Below, piece after piece: positions 9,028-19,846 of a DNA stretch of 42,932 bases. The notes under the pieces are model-generated. The model made no database searches. It was not told the DNA's origin and saw nothing but the letters and a program-made list of their open reading frames with translations. Source of the stretch: Opitutia bacterium (GTDB lineage: Bacteria > Verrucomicrobiota > Verrucomicrobiia > Opitutales > T3Sed10-336); contig PXDN01000107.1 in NCBI GenBank assembly GCA_003566375.1, positions 1 to 42,932 on the forward strand, written 5' to 3'. The translations under genes and the position numbers were made by a program. Numbering within the stretch: position 1 is the first letter of the stretch; each line of letters begins with the position of its first letter.

Positions 9028-9347
9028 GCGAACCGAACGGCGATGGCTCCCTGCGGGGTTTTCATAAAGCGTATTTGCGCGGTTTGGGCCAGCGGCTGCC
9101 CGCCCGCGTGCATGTGGGCAAAAAGGGGATCATCGATTCCCTGGAACGCGAGGTGGACCAATGGCTGCTGAGGGAAGAGTTGGTTAAAATCAGTTTCAAC
9201 GCTTCCGCCAAAAACAATCCGCTGCCCGAAGATCTGGCCCGCCGCACGGGTGCCGCGGTGGCCGGGACGGTTGGCAAAACCGCCCTTCTGTACCGCCCCC
9301 ACCCGGAACCGGAGCGGCGGGTCATCCGCCTTCCCGAACGGGATTGA
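9024..9347 (+). CDS. yhbY: YhbY-family RNA-binding (CRM domain) protein
   Basis: Small cytoplasmic protein of the CRS1/YhbY family, which associates with pre-50S ribosomal subunits and has a KH-like fold. In this 107-residue protein the CRM domain spans about residues 14-95: KAYLRGLGQRLPARVHVGKK contains the RNA-binding GxxG-type loop (GKKG follows), then LLREELVKISFNAS, then a closing GKTALLYRP strand. The N-terminus (about ten residues) and the charged C-terminal tail exceed the core domain slightly. It overlaps the stop of the upstream exported TPR-like protein by four bases and is convergent with glgA, whose stop is 46 bases away. Confidence 0.9.
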   Translation: MSEPNGDGSLRGFHKAYLRGLGQRLPARVHVGKKGIIDSLEREVDQWLLREELVKISFNASAKNNPLPEDLARRTGAAVAGTVGKTALLYRPHPEPERRVIRLPERD

Positions 9348-9393
9348 CCCGAGCCCGAAAGCTGCCGGGCCACTCCATCCGCCCCCGCCCGTC

Positions 9394-10839
9394 TCAGAGC
9401 AGGCTTTCGTAATGCCGCAGGTAAGCGGCGGCGGCGTTATCCCAGGATAAATCGCGCGACATGCCGTTGCGGATGGCCCGCTCCATGGCCGGACGGTCGG
9501 CATACAAGTCCAGGGAACGGCTCAGCCCTTCCGCCAATCCCTCCGCCGTGGGGGGAAAGAGAATACCGGTGCCTTCTTCCGGATCGCGCCCGATGTCTGT
9601 CACGGTGTCGGCCAATCCCCCCACCCGGCTGACCAAAGGCACCGTGCCATAACGCATGCTGTACATCTGGTTCAGTCCGCACGGTTCGAAGGTGGATGGC
9701 ATGAGAAAGAAATCGGCTCCGGCTTCGATCAAATGACTGAGCGCCTCGTTCATGCCGGTGTTGACACTGATTTTGCCGGGGTGGGCGGCGGCCAGTTCCT
9801 TAAACCAGCGCTCATCCTCCTCGCCGCCACTCCCGAGCACAACCAGGCGGCAGTCGCGTTTGGCGAAAAAACCGCCGTTGGCGCGGATCAGCTCCAATCC
9901 TTTTTGAGGGGTGAAACGGCAAATCATGCCGTACACCGGACCCTTCCCCTTGGGTTTCAGGCCGGTTTGCTTGAGCAATTTCTCCTGGCAGCGGCTTTTG
10001 CCCGAAAGATCCTCCGGGCCGTAGGCGGCCGGCAGGTGCGGATCGTCGGCGGGATTCCACAACCCGGTGTCGATGCCGTTGACTTGGCAAAACAGATCTT
10101 CCTTGCGGGTTTTCAATACCCCTTCCAGCCCGCACCCGAATTCCGGGGTCAGGATTTCCTTACCGTATGTCGGGCTGACGGTGGTGACCGAATCGGAAAA
10201 CAAAATACCGGCCTTCAGGTAGTTGATCTGCCCGTAATACTCGAGCCCGTCCATCCCGCGCAACTCCTCCGGCAGGTTGGTCAGCGGAAACAACCGCATC
10301 GGAAAAATTCCCTGAAAAGCCAGGTTGTGGATGGTGAGCAAGGTGCGCCCGGCCAGCACCGCGGAACGCCGCCGCTCCTCGTAGCGCAGCAGCAGCGGGA
10401 TCATCGCCGTCTGCCAGTCATGGCAATGGACGATGTCGGCTTTCAGGCGGAGCTGGCTCAGCGCCTCCACCACCGCCTTGGCGAAAAAGAGAAACCGCTC
10501 GCCGTTGTCCTCATAATCCCGGCCGCCAACGCCGTAGGGATGCCGCCGGTCAAAAAACTCGTCACGGCAGACCAAATACAGGGTGAGATTTTTTTCCAAT
10601 CCGACTTCCAGCACCTCGCCGTGGTGGAACTGGTCGTCCATTTCGATGCCGAGGGTGATCGCCTTGCGGGCCTTCTCCCGCACGCGCGGATGCTCCAGCA
10701 CCGCCCGGTACCCGGGCAGGAAAACGGCCACCGGGTTCCCTTGGCGGGCCAGCGATTGCGAAAGGGCGGCGGCCGCGTCGGCCAATCCGCCCGTTTTGAC
10801 AAACGGAAACAACTCGCTTGCCGCGTGAACGATCTTCAT
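9394..10839 (-). CDS. glgA: Glycogen synthase (ADP-glucose type)
   Basis: GT5-family glucosyltransferase that extends alpha-1,4-glucan using ADP-glucose, in the cytoplasm. The 481-residue protein starts MKIVHAASELFPFVKTGGLA with the KTGG nucleotide-sugar-binding motif at residues 15-18, as in E. coli GlgA. Further family motifs are VHCHDWQTAM, LLTIHNLAFQG, TVSPTYGKEIL and FGCGLEGVL; the C-terminal domain has RFTPQKGLELI and the STFEPCGLNQMYSMRYGT acceptor/ADP-binding segment. The ATG at 10839 is used because ten extra upstream codons lack family resemblance. No other glycogen gene is adjacent. It is divergent from rnr with only 68 bases between starts, so promoters of the two must be close or overlapping. 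Confidence 0.96.
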   Translation of the reverse strand: MKIVHAASELFPFVKTGGLADAAAALSQSLARQGNPVAVFLPGYRAVLEHPRVREKARKAITLGIEMDDQFHHGEVLEVGLEKNLTLYLVCRDEFFDRRHPYGVGGRDYEDNGERFLFFAKAVVEALSQLRLKADIVHCHDWQTAMIPLLLRYEERRRSAVLAGRTLLTIHNLAFQGIFPMRLFPLTNLPEELRGMDGLEYYGQINYLKAGILFSDSVTTVSPTYGKEILTPEFGCGLEGVLKTRKEDLFCQVNGIDTGLWNPADDPHLPAAYGPEDLSGKSRCQEKLLKQTGLKPKGKGPVYGMICRFTPQKGLELIRANGGFFAKRDCRLVVLGSGGEEDERWFKELAAAHPGKISVNTGMNEALSHLIEAGADFFLMPSTFEPCGLNQMYSMRYGTVPLVSRVGGLADTVTDIGRDPEEGTGILFPPTAEGLAEGLSRSLDLYADRPAMERAIRNGMSRDLSWDNAAAAYLRHYESLL

Positions 10840-10907
10840 GGACAATGATCTTTGTTTGAGTTTCTCCAACCGGGCAAACTTAATTCCACGCCAACGCGTC
10901 CCCTTAT

Positions 10908-13223
10908 ATGAATTTGCGCAAACGCATCCTAGACCTTCTCCGCCAGCCTGATTACCTGCCGGCCACCCGCGACGAACTCGTCGCCAAAGTGGCCGGCAAA
11001 AAGAAATCCCTTGCCGGGGAAGCCGCCGAAGAAATCGAATCCATGCTGGCTTCCGGCCAGTTGGTCCGAATCAAGAAAAACCGGCTCTGCCTTCCGGTGG
11101 ACGCCGATCTGGTGAGCGGAAAAATCATTTTCCGCCAAAGCGGCGCGGCCATCCTAATCCCCGACCCGCCTCCCGACAGCACCGAATCCCCCGAAGCGGT
11201 GCGGATCCGCGCCGAGGACACGTGGGTGGCCATGCACGGCGACCGGGTGGTGGCCCGCTACAGCGACCCGCCTCAGCGCCAACGGCACCCCCGCAACAAA
11301 CGCGGCGGCGGCCGCGATGACGATTCCGCCCGGCACGCCCGCGTCATCCGCATCCTCGAACGCGCCCGCGACACCATCACCGGCACCTTGGAAAAATCGC
11401 GCCTGTTTCACTATGTCATCCCTGATGATCCCCGGATCATTCAAGACATCTACGTGCAAAACGCCCCCCGCTCCAAGGTTCGCCCCCGGCCCAAAGTCGG
11501 CGACAAGGTGGTGGTCAAACTCCACGAATGGAAACAGCGGCATATCAACCCCGAAGGGGAAATTGTTGAGATCCTCGGCAAAACCCACGAGCCGGGAGCG
11601 GAGCTGAAGGCCATTTTCCGCAAGTTCAACCTCGATCCGGAATTCCCCGAAGCGGTCGTCAAGGAGGTTGCCGCCTTCCCCGACAGCGTGCGCCGCAAGG
11701 ATCTGACCGGCCGCCTCGATCTCCGCAAGGTTTTCACCCTCACCATCGACCCGGACGACGCCAAGGATTTCGACGACGCCCTTTCCATTGAGCCGCTCGC
11801 CGGCGGCAATTTCCGCGTGGGCATCCACATCGCCGATGTCAGCGCCTACGTCAACCCCGACAGTCCCCTCGACAAGGAGGCGAAAAAGCGGGGCAACTCC
11901 ACCTACCTCGTCGGCACGGTCATCCCGATGCTCCCGCACAAACTTTCCAACGGACTTTGCAGCTTGGTGGAAAACGAGGACCGCTTGACCAAATCGGCTT
12001 TGCTGACCGTGACCCCGCAAGGCAAGGTCATCGAAGCCGAATACGCCAACAGTGTCATCCGCAGCTCCAAGCGGCTGACCTACCGCCAGGCTCACGCGTT
12101 TCTCAAAGAAAACGACTTCCGGGCCATCCGCCGCGTGCCGCTTCCCCCGGCCCACCAAACCGGATCGACCGGGCGCTCTCTGGAAGATTTGGACGACGTC
12201 GAACTCCGCCGCATCCAAGACACCGTGCGCCAGCTCTGGGTCATCGCAAGCAAAGTGAGGGAAAAGCGGATGAATACCGGCGCGCTCGATCTCGACATGC
12301 CCGAGACCAAAATTTTCGTCGATGAGGAGGGCTACGCCGACCGGCTCGAAATCATCGAATACGACGAGAGCCACCAGTTGATTGAGGAATTCATGCTGAT
12401 GGCCAACGAAGCCGTCGCCGCCGACCTCACCCGCGCCCGCATGCCCGCCATTTACCGGGTTCACGAAGAGCCAGACGGCAAAAAACTCGTCGAATACCGG
12501 GAATTTTTGGCCGACCACGGCATCCGCACCGGCGACCTCACCAACCGCAAGGAGATCAAAAAAGTCCTGCAAACCATCAAAACCCACCCGCAGGGCCACA
12601 TCCTGCGCATTCAGTTCCTGCGCTCCCTCCGACAGGCGAAATATTTGGCCGCCCCCAAGGGCCACTACGGCCTCAACAAGAAAAATTACACCCACTTCAC
12701 CTCGCCGATCCGCCGCTATTCCGACCTCGTGGTCCACCGGCTGCTGGAGACGTTTCTCGTCAAGCACCGCGGCGAAAAACCGCTCCCGGGCAAGAACCGC
12801 CACTACACCCAGGGGGAACTCAACAGCGTGGCCGAACACCTGAGCGTGACCGAGCAAAACTCGACCGAGGCCGAACGGGAACACGTGAAGCAAAAGTTGC
12901 TGGAATTCTTCGAACGGGAAATGGACAAGCCGGAGAAAACCCGTTTCCCGGCCATCATCACCGACGTGAAAAATCACGGCATGTTCATTGAGTTGAAAGA
13001 TTCGCAGGCTTTCGGCCTGATTCACATCTCGACCATGCGGGACGACCACTACCAAATCAACGCCGACGGCAACGCCCTGATCGGCCGCCGCACCAAGCGG
13101 AAGTACGAAAACGGCCAGCAAGTCGAAGTCGTCACCGAGCGGGTGGACCGTTTCAAACGCCAAATCGACTTCCGCCTCGTCGAACACCAAAACGACCGTC
13201 CGGGAAAAGGAAAAAAAAGGTAA
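10908..13223 (+). CDS. rnr: Ribonuclease R
   Basis: Processive 3'-5' exoribonuclease that degrades structured RNA, in the cytoplasm. The 771-residue protein has the RNase R domain order: an N-terminal winged-helix-like region (about 1-65), cold-shock domains (about 75-240), the RNB catalytic domain (about 255-590) with the acidic DPDDAKDFDDALS cluster near 280 and HFTSPIRRYSDLVVHR near 600, then an S1 domain (about 675-745; FPAIITDVKNHGMFIELKD) and a lysine-rich tail ending KGKKR. The ATG at 10908 begins a typical winged-helix sequence. The downstream toxin-antitoxin pair is separated by 72 bases containing palindromes. No clear terminator follows the stop. Confidence 0.96.
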   Translation: MNLRKRILDLLRQPDYLPATRDELVAKVAGKKKSLAGEAAEEIESMLASGQLVRIKKNRLCLPVDADLVSGKIIFRQSGAAILIPDPPPDSTESPEAVRIRAEDTWVAMHGDRVVARYSDPPQRQRHPRNKRGGGRDDDSARHARVIRILERARDTITGTLEKSRLFHYVIPDDPRIIQDIYVQNAPRSKVRPRPKVGDKVVVKLHEWKQRHINPEGEIVEILGKTHEPGAELKAIFRKFNLDPEFPEAVVKEVAAFPDSVRRKDLTGRLDLRKVFTLTIDPDDAKDFDDALSIEPLAGGNFRVGIHIADVSAYVNPDSPLDKEAKKRGNSTYLVGTVIPMLPHKLSNGLCSLVENEDRLTKSALLTVTPQGKVIEAEYANSVIRSSKRLTYRQAHAFLKENDFRAIRRVPLPPAHQTGSTGRSLEDLDDVELRRIQDTVRQLWVIASKVREKRMNTGALDLDMPETKIFVDEEGYADRLEIIEYDESHQLIEEFMLMANEAVAADLTRARMPAIYRVHEEPDGKKLVEYREFLADHGIRTGDLTNRKEIKKVLQTIKTHPQGHILRIQFLRSLRQAKYLAAPKGHYGLNKKNYTHFTSPIRRYSDLVVHRLLETFLVKHRGEKPLPGKNRHYTQGELNSVAEHLSVTEQNSTEAEREHVKQKLLEFFEREMDKPEKTRFPAIITDVKNHGMFIELKDSQAFGLIHISTMRDDHYQINADGNALIGRRTKRKYENGQQVEVVTERVDRFKRQIDFRLVEHQNDRPGKGKKR

Positions 13224-13260
13224 ACGGGCGCGAAGGAACTCGTTTATCTTCAGATTTCAC

Positions 13261-13282
13261 TTTGCGCAAACCAACTAGTTGG
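13261..13282. promoter_or_regulatory. Two adjoining palindromes, candidate toxin-antitoxin operator
   Basis: TTTGCGCAAA (13261-13270) is directly followed by CCAACTAGTTGG (13271-13282). Both are perfect palindromes, and they end 13 bases before the antitoxin start codon. Phd/YefM antitoxins usually repress their own operon by binding such palindromes as dimers, so this is a plausible autoregulatory site; binding is inferred. Confidence 0.5.
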
Positions 13283-13295
13283 ATAAACTGGTTGA

Positions 13296-13565
13296 ATGAA
13301 AAACCAGACAGTGCGCGAGACGGTCGGCCAAGCCGATGAAACGGTGGGGGCCTTCGAGGCGAAAACGCATCTCTCCCGGCTCCTCCGTGAGGTCTCCGGC
13401 GGCAAGCGCATCCTGATCACCCAACGGGGAAAGCCGGTCGCCCAGCTCGTCCCCCCGCCCGGAAACGAAGCGCGGCCCTTTCGCGGTGACATGAAGGGCA
13501 AGATTCGCATCGCCGAAGACTTCCGCGAGCCTCTGCCGGAGATCGAGGAATTCTTTTCTCCCTGA
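13296..13565 (+). CDS. Phd/YefM-family antitoxin
   Basis: Antitoxin of a type II toxin-antitoxin pair; neutralises the PIN-domain toxin encoded next and probably represses the operon. The 89-residue protein has the Phd-type N-terminal DNA-binding and dimerisation fold, recognisable in VGAFEAKTHLSRLLREVSGG and KRILITQRGKPVAQLVP. The C-terminal part after about residue 60 is acidic and probably flexible, ending EIEEFFSP, where toxin binding is expected. The stop is three bases before the toxin ATG, so the two are translated together. Two perfect palindromes lie just upstream. Confidence 0.9.
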   Translation: MKNQTVRETVGQADETVGAFEAKTHLSRLLREVSGGKRILITQRGKPVAQLVPPPGNEARPFRGDMKGKIRIAEDFREPLPEIEEFFSP

Positions 13566-13568
13566 ACG

Positions 13569-13955
13569 ATGCGGCTGCTCCTCGACACCCACGTTCTCTT
13601 GTGGTGGCAGGCCGACGATCCACGGCTGCCGCGCCGAATGGACAGACTGATCCTCGATCCAGCGAATGAGATTTTCTTTAGCAGCGTTTCCCTCTGGGAG
13701 ATGGCGATCAAGCGGAGTCTGGGTAAATTGGCATTTACCGGAACGCTATCCGGATTTGCGGATAAAATACGAACAAACCAAGGTTTCCTGCACCTTCCTC
13801 TGGAGGTCCCGCACTTGGAACGATTGGAGAGTCTTCCCCACCACCATCGCGACCCTTTCGACAGACTGCTCATCGCCCAGGCAATTGAGTTGAAAGCGGC
13901 GGCAATTACGAATGATCCCGCATGGAAGGGATACCGCGTGAGCCGTCGCTGGTAG
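13569..13955 (+). CDS. vapC: PIN-domain toxin, VapC-like ribonuclease
   Basis: Predicted Mg2+-dependent endoribonuclease toxin of the VapC/PIN family; targets in this family include tRNA or rRNA, but the substrate here cannot be read from sequence. The 128 residues carry the acidic catalytic set: D6 in LLLDTHVLLWW, E44 in SLWEMAIK, D95/D98 in HRDPFDRLLIAQA, and D116 in ITNDPAWK. All positions appear intact, so the toxin is probably active. It follows its antitoxin by three bases. An AGTTGG half-site matching the upstream palindrome occurs just after the stop (13962-13967), possibly by chance. Confidence 0.92.
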   Translation: MRLLLDTHVLLWWQADDPRLPRRMDRLILDPANEIFFSSVSLWEMAIKRSLGKLAFTGTLSGFADKIRTNQGFLHLPLEVPHLERLESLPHHHRDPFDRLLIAQAIELKAAAITNDPAWKGYRVSRRW

Positions 13956-14127
13956 ATACAGTTGGTTGGTGTTCGTCGGCGCAGTGCATCGTGACGGCGC
14001 CGCAACCCGCGCTTGGAGCGGCGGCGGAACGCAGGGTTGGCATCGCGCTCGATCCGATCCCCGTGCTTTCGACGGGAAAAAATGACTTTGACCCGGAAGT
14101 TTGCCGCAAACACTCTCTGACCTTTAG

Positions 14128-16371
<2,244 letters not shown>

Positions 16372-16394
16372 CCGGAGGTTCACCAAACATCACC

Positions 16395-17537
16395 ATGGCT
16401 GTCCCGCTCCTTGATTTAAACCAGCAAAACGGCGCTCTGGAAGAGGAACTCCAGGCCGCCTTCACCCGGGTTTTCCGCTCGGGATACTACATTTTGGGGT
16501 CCGAAGTGGAGGCATTCGAGGCCGAAGCCGCGCGGGCCATCGGGGCCAAACACGCCATCGGGGTTTCCTCCGGCACGGACGCGATTTTGCTGGCTTTAAT
16601 GGCGCTGGATATCGGACCGGGTGACGAGGTCATTTGCCCAACCTTCACCTTTTTCGCGACCGCCGGGTGCGTGGCGCGAACAGGCGCCAAACCGGTTTTC
16701 GTCGATTCCGAGCCGACCGGCTTCAATCTGGATCCGACCGCCTTGGAGAGCCGCATAACGTCGCGCACGAAAGCCATCATGCCGGTGCACCTGTTTGGCC
16801 AAACGGCCGACATGACCCCGGTCATGGAGGTTGCCGAACGGCATGGAATTCGGGTGATTGAAGACGCCGCCCAGGCCATCGGCGCGGAGGATCACGGGCG
16901 CGGAGCCGGCACCATCGGGTGCTTCGGCGCCTTCAGCTTTTTCCCGTCGAAAAATCTCGGCTGCCTGGGGGACGCCGGATTGCTGACCTGCCAAGACGGG
17001 AAACTGGCGGAAAAAGCCCGCGTGCTCCGGGTGCACGGCATGCAACCGAAATATTATCACAAATGGATCGGGGCCAATTTCCGCATCGACGCCCTGCAAG
17101 CCGCGTTTCTGCGGGTCAAACTGCCCCATCTCCCCGACTACCAAACCAAACGGGCTGAAAACGCCGGCCATTATCTGGCGGCACTCGCTCCCCTGGCCGA
17201 AGACGGACGGCTGATACTTCCCCGCGCCGCCGAGGGCAAAACCCACACGTGGAACCAGTTCACCTTGCGGGTGCCACCGGCCGGAAACGGAGAAAACCGC
17301 CGCGACGCCCTCAAGGCCCACTTGCTCGGGAAACAGATTGGGTGTGAGATTTATTACCCCCTGGCCCTGCACCAACAGGAGTGCTTCGCATCCGTGATCA
17401 CGCCGGAGGAACGGTATCCCCACGCCGAGACCCTTGCCCAAGAATGCCTGAGCATCCCCGTTTTTCCGGAATTATCGCCCGGACAGCGGGAGGAGGTTGT
17501 CTCCGCCATTCATGGATTTTTCCGGGATACTGATTGA
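16395..17537 (+). CDS. DegT/DnrJ/EryC1/StrS-family PLP aminotransferase
   Basis: Predicted PLP-dependent aminotransferase that adds an amino group to a keto-sugar nucleotide, a step in surface polysaccharide or O-antigen biosynthesis. The 380-residue protein has full family length. Signature parts are IGVSSGTDAILLAL, PTFTFFATAGCVARTGAKPV, the cofactor-binding IEDAAQAIGA (D157), the Schiff-base lysine K186 in FSFFPSKNLG, and NFRIDALQAAFLRVKL. The ATG at 16395 begins the usual VPLLDLNQQ motif; a GGAGG at 16376 is further away than ideal. No other sugar-nucleotide gene lies nearby, so its substrate cannot be inferred from context. It is followed by a long intergenic region with a candidate small RNA. 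Confidence 0.93.
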   Translation: MAVPLLDLNQQNGALEEELQAAFTRVFRSGYYILGSEVEAFEAEAARAIGAKHAIGVSSGTDAILLALMALDIGPGDEVICPTFTFFATAGCVARTGAKPVFVDSEPTGFNLDPTALESRITSRTKAIMPVHLFGQTADMTPVMEVAERHGIRVIEDAAQAIGAEDHGRGAGTIGCFGAFSFFPSKNLGCLGDAGLLTCQDGKLAEKARVLRVHGMQPKYYHKWIGANFRIDALQAAFLRVKLPHLPDYQTKRAENAGHYLAALAPLAEDGRLILPRAAEGKTHTWNQFTLRVPPAGNGENRRDALKAHLLGKQIGCEIYYPLALHQQECFASVITPEERYPHAETLAQECLSIPVFPELSPGQREEVVSAIHGFFRDTD

Positions 17538-17698
17538 AAAATGGGCGGGGGAACGGAATTTTTGTGCGAAAACAAGGTGTCTGGTCCATCCATGGAACCC
17601 GCTCGGCCTTGTGTGGTCAATTGTTGGCAGTTGTGAGAGAACAAGTTCCGCTCAAACCAACCCGAAGGAAAAAAACCGAAGAAAATTTCGAAAAATAG

Positions 17699-17729
17699 TT
17701 GACCGCCGTCTAAAAATGACCTCTATTAT
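17699..17729 (+). promoter_or_regulatory. Sigma-70-type promoter candidate
   Basis: TTGACC at 17699-17704 and TATTAT at 17724-17729 each match the consensus at five of six positions, with a 19-base spacer, slightly longer than optimal. The preceding 35 bases are A-rich and could act as an UP element. It points towards two hairpins, not directly at a long gene, supporting a separate small transcript. Confidence 0.5.
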
Positions 17730-17735
17730 ACCCAT

Positions 17736-17829
17736 ATTCAATTTCCCCCGCTTAGCGGGGGTTTTGGGGTAACTAAGAAAGAAAGCAGCTGGCGGGTGGT
17801 TTAGGGGTAGGCCACCCGCCTTTCTTTTG
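17736..17829 (+). ncRNA. Candidate small RNA or leader RNA
   Basis: A transcript starting about seven bases after the proposed -10 box would be roughly 94 bases. It holds a seven-pair hairpin (CCCCCGC TTA GCGGGGG, 17745-17761, followed by TTTT), an unpaired purine-rich stretch AACTAAGAAAGAAAGCAGC, then a nine-pair hairpin ending in TTTCTTTT. Both hairpins are nearly all G-C. It matches no RNA family I can name. It may be a stand-alone RNA, or an attenuated leader of the serine hydrolase gene 160 bases downstream. Confidence 0.4.
17791..17828 (+). terminator. Intrinsic terminator
   Basis: GGCGGGTGG (17791-17799) pairs perfectly with CCACCCGCC (17812-17820) across a 12-base loop, directly followed by TTTCTTTT. 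It would end the candidate small RNA and could also stop read-through from the aminotransferase gene. Confidence 0.65.
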
Positions 17830-17991
17830 TACAAATCAAACGTCTGTATGGAGCAATCGACCACACCCACCTCATTTCCTCCATTGTGCGGACCGGGCAT
17901 GACAACCGCGCCATCCGGGCTCACCCAGAAGGAATGTCTCCACCTTTTTTAAGTTCGCCGCTTCCCTGAACCGCCATACCACAAGCCACCC

Positions 17992-19203
17992 ATGAAAATT
18001 CTCCGGCTCACCCCCTCATTCCGTTCTCCCTTGTGGCTGTCGCTCCTCGCGGTCGCCGCCTGCGCTTCCGCAACGCTCCCCGCGCGCGCCGGTTTTCCGT
18101 CCGCCGCCGACTACCCGGTCACCGGGCGGGCGGTGCCCGAATTGCGGGCATTGGAGGAACGCCTGGTGACATTCATGGCCCGCGAAGAAATTCCCGGAGG
18201 CGTTTTCGGTTTGAGCAACAAAGGAGAAATTCTCGCCCTGCGCGGCTACGGCTGGCGGGATGAAGCCCTTTCCCTGCCGATGCCCCCCGACGCGTTGATG
18301 CGGGTGGCCAGCATCACCAAACCGGTGGTGGCCGCCGCCGTGCGCGAACTGATCGCCGACGGGCGCTTTCAACCCGACACGCCCGCCTTCGACCTTGGCC
18401 AAGACGGCGGAGGCGTGCTGCCGGTCAACCCTTACCCACAACCCGGCGACGACCGGTTGGGCAACATCACCATCGCCCACCTCCTCGCCCACCGCGGAGG
18501 CTGGGACCGTTCGGAGGCGGGTGATTTGACCTACCGCGAAATCCAAATTGCCGAAGCCTTCGGCGCGCCCAGTCCCCCCGGACGGGAACGCACCCTGCAA
18601 TACATCCTCGGCCAACCCCTCCAATTCGATCCCGGAGAACGCCGGTCGTATTCAAACATCGGTTACCTCACTCTCGGTTTAATCGTGGAGTCGGTTACCG
18701 GCAGGGAACTGCTGGATTTCATTCACGAGCGGGTGCTCGGCCCGATGGGGGTTGGACGGGGGGACCATTTGGGCGGCCGCACGTTCCGGGCGCATGCCCA
18801 TCCCAGGGAACCGTTCTACCATCATCCCGGTATGGCTCCCAATGTCTTCGATCCCGCCGGCCCGCGCGTCAGCCGGGCCTACGGCGGCTGGGATCACGAG
18901 GCCCGCGTTGGCCAGGGGAGCCACATCACCACCGCCGCCACCCTGCTGCGGTTTCTGGAAAACCGGGTTGCGGGCGGTGATGACATCGGCCTTCCGCGCC
19001 CGAAATCGGTCGAACAGGATTGGGTGAGCAGCCACGGAGGTTCCCTTTCCGGAACCAATGCCCATGCCCGCCAAGGCGGCGACGGGGTGAGCTTTGTCAT
19101 CATCTTCAACCGAAGGCACGACGGAGGCCAAAACCTCGCCGCCCGCGCGCGCCAAATCATCGAGGAGTGGATGGAAGAAACGGAGTTCGCCGGAGACAAC
19201 TGA
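17992..19203 (+). CDS. Exported serine hydrolase, class C beta-lactamase-like fold
   Basis: Predicted secreted or periplasmic serine hydrolase of the beta-lactamase/penicillin-binding protein superfamily (PF00144), usually an esterase or D-aminopeptidase-like enzyme. The 403-residue protein has a signal peptide (about 1-33, ending LPARA-G). Catalytic motifs are in place: SITK at 107-110 (nucleophile S107, K110), YSN at 220-222, and HGG at 348-350 in place of the KTG box. HLLAHRGGWDRSEAG and GRELLDFIHERVLGPMG are typical of the family. An antibiotic-hydrolysing role is not implied. It stands alone behind the candidate small RNA and is followed after 55 bases by the DJ-1-like gene. Confidence 0.88.
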   Translation: MKILRLTPSFRSPLWLSLLAVAACASATLPARAGFPSAADYPVTGRAVPELRALEERLVTFMAREEIPGGVFGLSNKGEILALRGYGWRDEALSLPMPPDALMRVASITKPVVAAAVRELIADGRFQPDTPAFDLGQDGGGVLPVNPYPQPGDDRLGNITIAHLLAHRGGWDRSEAGDLTYREIQIAEAFGAPSPPGRERTLQYILGQPLQFDPGERRSYSNIGYLTLGLIVESVTGRELLDFIHERVLGPMGVGRGDHLGGRTFRAHAHPREPFYHHPGMAPNVFDPAGPRVSRAYGGWDHEARVGQGSHITTAATLLRFLENRVAGGDDIGLPRPKSVEQDWVSSHGGSLSGTNAHARQGGDGVSFVIIFNRRHDGGQNLAARARQIIEEWMEETEFAGDN

Positions 19204-19258
19204 TTCCCGGCCAAGCCAAGGATTGCCCTGCCCCCGTTGGAAAAGATATAACACCACC

Positions 19259-19798
19259 ATGAAAACCGCTTTGGTGATTCTCGCGGATGGCTTTGAAGAG
19301 ATCGAAGCCGTCACTCCCGTCGATCTTTTGCGCCGGGCCGGCGTCGCCACCACCGTGGCCTCCCTCGGCCCCGACCTGCTGGTGACTGGCAAAAACCAAC
19401 TCCGTCTGAAGGCCGACGCCTTGCTGGACGAGGCCGCCGGCCAACCGCCCGATCTGCTGGTGCTGCCGGGAGGCCCCGGCGTGAAACACCTGCGCGCCGA
19501 CGCCCGCGTCCTCCGCATGGCGCGGGAGCAATACGACGCCGGCCGGTTGATCGGCGCCATTTGCGCCGCACCGCTTGTCCTGCTGGACGCCGGCATTTTA
19601 CCGGGCCGGCGCCACACCGCCCACCCCTCGACAGCGGCCGAATGGCCCGGAGACTTGTCGCCCGAACGCGTGGTGATCGACCTCCCCGTCATCACTTCCC
19701 GCGGAGCGGGCACGGCGGTCGATTTCGGGTTGGCCCTGCTGGAACACCTGCTCGGCAAGGAACCGGCGGAAGCCGTGAAATCCGCCGTTTGCGCCTGA
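19259..19798 (+). CDS. DJ-1/PfpI-family protein (YajL-like)
   Basis: Cytoplasmic 179-residue protein of the DJ-1/ThiJ/YajL branch, linked to oxidative stress and to protein or nucleotide repair from glyoxal-type damage; the exact activity is debated. The reactive cysteine is C102 in IGAICAAPLVLL, with the supporting glutamate E16 in GFEEIEAVTPVDLLRRAG and H122 in TAHP, which line up with C106, E18 and H126 of human DJ-1. VITSRGAGTAVDFGLALLEH is also typical. The ATG at 19259 gives the normal start; the open frame upstream overlaps the serine hydrolase gene and is not used. Confidence 0.94.
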   Translation: MKTALVILADGFEEIEAVTPVDLLRRAGVATTVASLGPDLLVTGKNQLRLKADALLDEAAGQPPDLLVLPGGPGVKHLRADARVLRMAREQYDAGRLIGAICAAPLVLLDAGILPGRRHTAHPSTAAEWPGDLSPERVVIDLPVITSRGAGTAVDFGLALLEHLLGKEPAEAVKSAVCA

Positions 19799-19846
19799 CC
19801 ACTGCGTCCTCACCGACAACGTTCAACAAACCTCTTTTCCACCCGC

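Larger units (their letters stand above)
17538..17991. other. 454-base intergenic region with promoter and two hairpins
   Basis: No convincing protein gene. The first 150 bases show nothing clear apart from rising A-content; 17665-17730 is strikingly A-rich within a GC-rich genome and carries a promoter-like sequence. Two GC-rich hairpins follow (17745-17761 and 17791-17820). The last 160 bases before the serine hydrolase gene show no obvious signal beyond a TTTTTTAAG run near 17946. Confidence 0.6.

Noticed and set aside
11154-13190. 678-codon open frame antisense to rnr, and similar long antisense frames such as 4000-5403 and 109-981
   Set aside because: Each lies wholly opposite a well-recognised gene, has low-complexity composition and no family motif; expected in GC-rich coding DNA.
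13962-13967. Second operator after vapC
   Set aside because: Only a six-base half-site; likely by chance.
17716-17772. 18-codon open frame (MTSIIPIFNFPRLAGVLG) over the first hairpin, as a leader peptide
   Set aside because: Its ATG lies upstream of the proposed -10 box and has no ribosome site, so the promoter I see could not express it.
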